Origin: Pseudomonadota bacterium
GTDB taxonomy: Bacteria; Pseudomonadota; Gammaproteobacteria; Burkholderiales; Burkholderiaceae_C
NCBI GenBank assembly: GCA_023460715.1
Contig: JAEWPH010000256.1
Coordinates: forward strand, 1-9,403
Direction of reading: 5' to 3'
DNA length: 9,403 bases
Every line of letters starts with the position of its first letter. The first letter of the stretch is position 1. The notes under the pieces are model-generated. The model was not told the DNA's origin and made no database searches. It worked only from the letters and a program-made list of their open reading frames with translations. The position numbers and the translations under genes were made by a program. Positions 6,192-9,403 of this stretch are shown here, piece by piece.

Positions 6192-7475
6192 ATGGCCATC
6201 ACCCTCTTCGTCTCCGCCATCCTGCTGATGGCGCTCGGCTTTCCGGTCGCGTTCGCGCTGGCCATGTCGGCCGCCATCGCGGTCTTCGTCGGCGGGCGCT
6301 ATCCGCAGCTCATCGTGTTCAAGGAGATGTTCACGGGCATCGACAGCTTTCCGCTGATGGCTGTGCCCTTCTTCATCCTGGCGGCCGAGATCATGTCCGG
6401 CGGCGCGCTCACCGTGGTGCTGCTGCGCTTCGCCGCGCAGTTCGTCGGTCACCTGCGCGGCGGCCTGGGGCACGCCAACATCCTGTCGCTCACGCTGTTC
6501 TCGGGCATCTCCGGCTCGGCCCTGGCCGATGCGGCGGGCCCGGGCTCGATGATGGTGAAGATGATGGACAAGGCGGGCTATTCGCGTGCCTACGCAGCGG
6601 CGCTCACCGCCAGCACCGCCATCGTGGGGCCCATCATTCCGCCCTCGATCATCATGATCATCTATGCGCTGCAGGACGAGCAGGTCTCGGTGGGCGCGCT
6701 CTTCATCGCAGGCTTCGCGCCCGGTATCCTGATCGCGCTGGCCATGGCCTTCGTGAACTGGCGCGTGTGCGTCAAGCGCGACTACCGCTCGCGCGAGCCG
6801 CGTCCCACGGCCCGCGAGATGGTGTCCAACAGCATCCGAGCCATCCCCGCGCTCATGCTGGTGGTGCTGATCCTGGTGGGCATCCGCTTCGGCATCTTCA
6901 CGCCGACGGAAGCCTCGGTGGTGGCCGTGTTCTACGCCCTGGTGTGCGGCAAGTGGATCTACCGCACGCTGGAGTGGAAGGCGCTGCCGCACATCGCCGC
7001 GCGGTCGGCCCTGCTCACCGCCTCGGTGCTGCTGGTGGTGGCGGCCTCCGCCGCGTTCGCCTGGGTGCTCACCATCGAAGGCATTCCGCAGCAGCTGGCC
7101 GAGACCATCGTGGGCTGGAACCTGTCGCCCGTGACCTTCCTCATCGCGGTCAACATCCTGCTGCTGCTGTTCGGCATCTTCATGGAGCCGTTGCCGGGCG
7201 TGATGATTCTGGTGCCCATCCTCGCGCCCATCTCGGCTGCGCTGGGCATCGACCCCATCCACTTCGCCATGGTGGTGATCGTCAACCTCACGCTGGGCAT
7301 GATCACGCCGCCGGTGGGCGGGCTGCTGTTCGTCACCTCGGTCGCCACCAAGGTGCCGCTGGCGGCGCTCACGCGCGAGCTGCCGCCCTTCCTGCTGGCG
7401 CACCTGGTGGTGCTGATCCTGCTGACCTTCGTGCCGGCGATCTCGATCTGGCTGCCGCACGCGCTGGGCTTCTGA
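6192..7475 (+). CDS. dctM: TRAP transporter large permease subunit (DctM family)
   Basis: 427-residue polytopic inner-membrane protein that forms the translocation path; TRAP systems of this kind use a Na+ gradient. Hydrophobic segments run the whole length, consistent with 11-12 transmembrane helices and re-entrant loops. Family motifs in order are GFPVAFAL (16-23), FFILAAEIMSGG (60-71), SGSALADAAGPGSMM (107-121), GPIIPPSI (146-153), GIFTPTEAS (234-242), MEPLPGVMILVPILAP (331-346) and GMITPPVGGLLFV (369-381). The two proline-rich hairpin motifs are internally similar, as expected for this ion-transporter fold. The length is normal and nothing is truncated. The start follows CCCCACC with only a distant GAGA, so expression may depend on coupling to dctQ. 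The operon ends at the terminator at 7501-7534. Confidence 0.96.
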   Translation: MAITLFVSAILLMALGFPVAFALAMSAAIAVFVGGRYPQLIVFKEMFTGIDSFPLMAVPFFILAAEIMSGGALTVVLLRFAAQFVGHLRGGLGHANILSLTLFSGISGSALADAAGPGSMMVKMMDKAGYSRAYAAALTASTAIVGPIIPPSIIMIIYALQDEQVSVGALFIAGFAPGILIALAMAFVNWRVCVKRDYRSREPRPTAREMVSNSIRAIPALMLVVLILVGIRFGIFTPTEASVVAVFYALVCGKWIYRTLEWKALPHIAARSALLTASVLLVVAASAAFAWVLTIEGIPQQLAETIVGWNLSPVTFLIAVNILLLLFGIFMEPLPGVMILVPILAPISAALGIDPIHFAMVVIVNLTLGMITPPVGGLLFVTSVATKVPLAALTRELPPFLLAHLVVLILLTFVPAISIWLPHALGF

Positions 7476-7500
7476 GACCGCGGCGAACCACAACAGGAAC

Positions 7501-7534
7501 AAAAAAAGGGGGCTGTCCACGGCCCCCTTTTTTT
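7501..7534. terminator. Bidirectional intrinsic terminator
   Basis: AAAAAAAGGGGGC (7501-7513) and GCCCCCTTTTTTT (7522-7534) pair perfectly over 13 bp around an 8-nt loop. The T-run serves plus-strand transcripts from dctM and the A-run, read on the other strand, serves minus-strand transcripts from the esterase gene. It sits between the convergent genes, 25 bp after dctM and 33 bp after the esterase stop. Confidence 0.93.
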
Positions 7535-7567
7535 GGGCATGCGCCCGTGGCGCAAGGATGAGCCTGC

Positions 7568-8947
7568 TTACTGGCTGATCTCCAGCAGCACCACATGCCC
7601 TTGAGCGGCGGGCCAGGTCTGGCCCGTCACCCGCTCGCCATTGAACTCGGCAGCGATGGCGCGCTGCGGCCCCGCCGGCTTGATCTTGGCGGACGACACC
7701 CCGGCGCCGGCGGGCACGCCTGGAGGCGGTGCGCCGTCCAGCAGCATGCGGTCGCGGGCCGGGTCCAGGTAGCCGCGCGGGCGGGTAAACGTGACGATGG
7801 CATCGGCCGTGCGGTCCGCGTCGGCGATGCGTTCGGCGCGCAGGTGCACCAGGTCGCTGCCGCGCGGGAAGCCGCTGCGGTAGATGTGCGTCGTGGCATA
7901 GCCCGGCGCGGAGAGAACGAATTCCACCGGCACGTTCGGCGGGGCGGTGAGCGGCCCCCACACGCCGTCCGCGCCGACGGTGCGGCTGAGCAGCGGCGCG
8001 CCCGTGCGTGCACCCGTCGCCGGGTCGGTCGTGAACACCTGCAGCTGCGCGCCGGGCAGCGGCAGGTTGTTGCTGAAGCTGCCGGAGGCGGGGTCGGTGG
8101 AATTCAGGCCGAGCCCGGTCACCTTGCCGTTGAGCACCACGGTGCTCTCGGCGGCGATGTCCGTGCGGCTGGGGGCTTCGCCGGTGATGAACCGGTAGGT
8201 GGCGTCGAAGGCCACGGGCGAGAACGAGGTCTCGCGGTGGTCGATGCGCGGGAACACCACGTTCTGTGCCCCCTTGAGCTCAGGCCCGGCCGCGGTCACG
8301 TTGGTGGGGGTGCCCGGCAGGCCGATCCACACGCCGTCCGGCTGGGCGAACTTGTCGTTGCCGTCCGAGCGGACGGTCATCCAGCGTACCGGGCCGGCCA
8401 CCTCGTCGCCGGCCGCGTTCTTGGATGCATTCAGGCGGGTGAGGAAGGGGCCCGTGCCCGAGAACTCGCTGCCCTCGCGGAAGCCGGGAATGGCCCATAC
8501 GCCGTGGTTTGGCGTGCCGCCCAGGACCGCGTGGCTCACCGTGCGGTCGCCGCCGCCGTTCTGGATGTAGTTGCGCACGGCGTAGCCCCCGCGCGAATTC
8601 GCCAGCAGCACGACCTGGCGGGCGCCGGTGGCGCGCAGCACCTTGTCCACCTCGGCCTTCAGATAGGCCATGTGCTCGGCGGAGGACGTGCGGCCGGGCT
8701 GGGCCACGGTGTCGTCGTCGCGGGCCAGCGGGTAGGGCACGTCGATGGCGTAGAGCCGGTCGCGCGGCCAGCCGTTGGACTCGAAGCGCCACGCCGTGGT
8801 CTGCCACAGCGCCGCCGTGTCGCCGTTGCCGTGCACGAAGACGATGGGCGGGCGCTCGGGTCCGCTGGAACCGCAGCCGGCCAGGACCAGGGACGTAGCG
8901 GCGGCGGCCATCAGCAACGACCGGCGCGGCAACAGGGAAGAATGCAT
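7568..8947 (-). CDS. Alpha/beta-hydrolase lipoprotein (esterase/lipase-like)
   Basis: 459-residue envelope protein, probably an ester hydrolase. N-terminus: twin arginine R8-R9, hydrophobic stretch, and lipobox LAGC with C25 as the lipidated cysteine, so it is likely exported, perhaps by Tat, and anchored to a membrane. Catalytic domain about 32-255: FVHGNGDT (37-44) as oxyanion loop, LLANSRGG with nucleophile S118, an acidic residue in RSDGND (D195 or D198), and IDHRE with H237. The nucleophile elbow reads AxSxG instead of the usual GxSxG. The second half (about 265-459) is beta-rich (VVLNGKVTG, DGVWGPL, VEFVLSAPGY) and recalls the C-terminal domain of some bacterial and archaeal lipases. 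GGAG at 8954-8957, 6 nt before ATG, supports the start. It lies downstream of the dehydrogenase on the same strand. The substrate is unknown. Confidence 0.87.
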   Translation of the reverse strand: MHSSLLPRRSLLMAAAATSLVLAGCGSSGPERPPIVFVHGNGDTAALWQTTAWRFESNGWPRDRLYAIDVPYPLARDDDTVAQPGRTSSAEHMAYLKAEVDKVLRATGARQVVLLANSRGGYAVRNYIQNGGGDRTVSHAVLGGTPNHGVWAIPGFREGSEFSGTGPFLTRLNASKNAAGDEVAGPVRWMTVRSDGNDKFAQPDGVWIGLPGTPTNVTAAGPELKGAQNVVFPRIDHRETSFSPVAFDATYRFITGEAPSRTDIAAESTVVLNGKVTGLGLNSTDPASGSFSNNLPLPGAQLQVFTTDPATGARTGAPLLSRTVGADGVWGPLTAPPNVPVEFVLSAPGYATTHIYRSGFPRGSDLVHLRAERIADADRTADAIVTFTRPRGYLDPARDRMLLDGAPPPGVPAGAGVSSAKIKPAGPQRAIAAEFNGERVTGQTWPAAQGHVVLLEISQ

Positions 8948-9075
8948 GGAACGCTCCAGAGGGGGACGAAAAGGCCAGGGCCGGAGGGTGCCATGCGGTT
9001 CATGACAGGACTGCGACGAAGTGCAACCCGGTGGCGTGCCGCGCAGCGCCGCACCGCGCGTGGTGAACGGACGGC
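8948..9075. other. Gap between dehydrogenase and esterase genes
   Basis: 128 bp, GC-rich, with the esterase ribosome site near its left end and an imperfect GC palindrome around 9037-9055. No T-tailed hairpin and no convincing promoter is seen, so read-through from the dehydrogenase into the esterase is possible. Confidence 0.4.
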
Positions 9076-9403
9076 TCAGGCGAAGACCCCGGCCGTGTCC
9101 TGCATGCGTGCCGATACCTCGCCCAGGTGGTGCAGGGTGTCGCCGTAGGTCATCTCCAACTGCGTGAGCTTCTTGAAGTAGTGGCTGCCGATGTATTCGT
9201 CGGTCACGCCGATGCCGCCGTGCAGCTGCACCGACTGCTGGCCCCCGAAGCGCAAGGACTGGCCCAACTGGACCTAGGCGCGGGCCATGGCCCGGCGGCG
9301 CTCGGCGGGCTCTTCGTCCAGCTTGAGGCTGGCATAGTAGCTCATGGACCGGGCCAGCTCCAGCTGCATCTTCATGTCGGCCACGCGGTGGCGCAGGGCC
9401 TGG
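9076..9403 (-). pseudogene. Acyl-CoA dehydrogenase C-terminus with in-frame amber stop
   Basis: The 3' end of a gene for an FAD-dependent acyl-CoA dehydrogenase, the enzyme class that makes 2,3-enoyl-CoA in fatty-acid and dicarboxylate oxidation. The frame entering at 9402 reads QALRHRVADMKMQLELARSM and on to RRRAMARA, then TAG at 9274-9276, then VQLGQSLRFGGQQ, VQLHGGIGVTDEY (the C-terminal family motif near flavin and active site) and a typical tail ending in MQDTAGVFA, TGA at 9076. Similarity continues on both sides with no shift, so one base change explains the stop; relatives, as I recall, carry Lys or Gln here. A stop would remove the last 65 residues. This subgroup is often annotated as pimeloyl-CoA dehydrogenase small subunit; the true substrate is unknown. 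It could be a real pseudogene, a strain variant or a sequencing error. The 5' part is outside the window. Confidence 0.8.

Noticed and set aside
4461..7961. Minus-strand frame open for 1166 codons across the whole TRAP operon
   Set aside because: dctP, dctQ and dctM are all in the same plus-strand phase, so one antisense frame stays free of stops through GC-rich codons. Its product is His/Arg/Gln-rich, has no recognisable domain, and crosses two terminators.
7595..9148. Plus-strand 517-codon open frame
   Set aside because: Antisense to the esterase, which has signal peptide, catalytic triad and ribosome site; shadow composition.
9265..9267. TTG as a restart codon for a separate small protein after the amber stop
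   Set aside because: The downstream residues are plainly the C-terminus of an acyl-CoA dehydrogenase and not an independent fold; no ribosome site precedes the TTG.

Overview
The window looks like a chromosomal segment of a high-GC betaproteobacterium, most likely Comamonadaceae (Acidovorax-like). The grounds are the ribF-ileS gene order, the wording of the IleRS and RibF proteins, strong G/C at third codon positions, and a degenerate AT-rich palindromic element upstream of ribF that resembles intergenic repeats I recall from that family. The placement rests on memory of protein sequences, not on a search.

Layout. Positions 1-3499 (minus strand) carry the core block ribF -> ileS; ileS runs off the left edge before its C-terminal domain. 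A 278-bp divergent intergenic region follows, with a degenerate palindromic element and the only AT-rich promoter-like stretch. Positions 3778-4335 (plus) encode a stand-alone HNH nuclease-family protein that starts at GTG behind a strong Shine-Dalgarno. A 233-bp gap with a possible promoter leads into a complete TRAP transporter operon on the plus strand: dctP (4569-5552), dctQ (5649-6164) and dctM (6192-7475). A strong intrinsic terminator lies inside the operon between dctP and dctQ, and a large bidirectional terminator closes it. Convergent to the operon, on the minus strand, are a secreted alpha/beta-hydrolase lipoprotein (7568-8947) and the 3' end of an acyl-CoA dehydrogenase gene (9076-9403) interrupted by an in-frame amber codon.

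How the genes work together. RibF makes FMN and FAD, and IleRS charges tRNA-Ile; their linkage is a common betaproteobacterial arrangement. DctP (periplasmic binding protein), DctQ (small membrane subunit) and DctM (large membrane subunit) form one Na+-coupled uptake system, probably for a carboxylate; the substrate cannot be read from the sequence and no regulator gene is present. The lipoprotein esterase would act in the cell envelope and the dehydrogenase in cytoplasmic acyl-CoA oxidation. They share a strand and may be cotranscribed, but no common pathway is shown.

I found no phage, insertion sequence, CRISPR array, RNA gene or defence island. The points most worth checking are the amber codon in the acyl-CoA dehydrogenase, the internal terminator and unusual translation starts of the TRAP operon, the insertion in the RibF kinase motif, and the repeat element upstream of ribF. 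I see no convincing undescribed multi-gene system.
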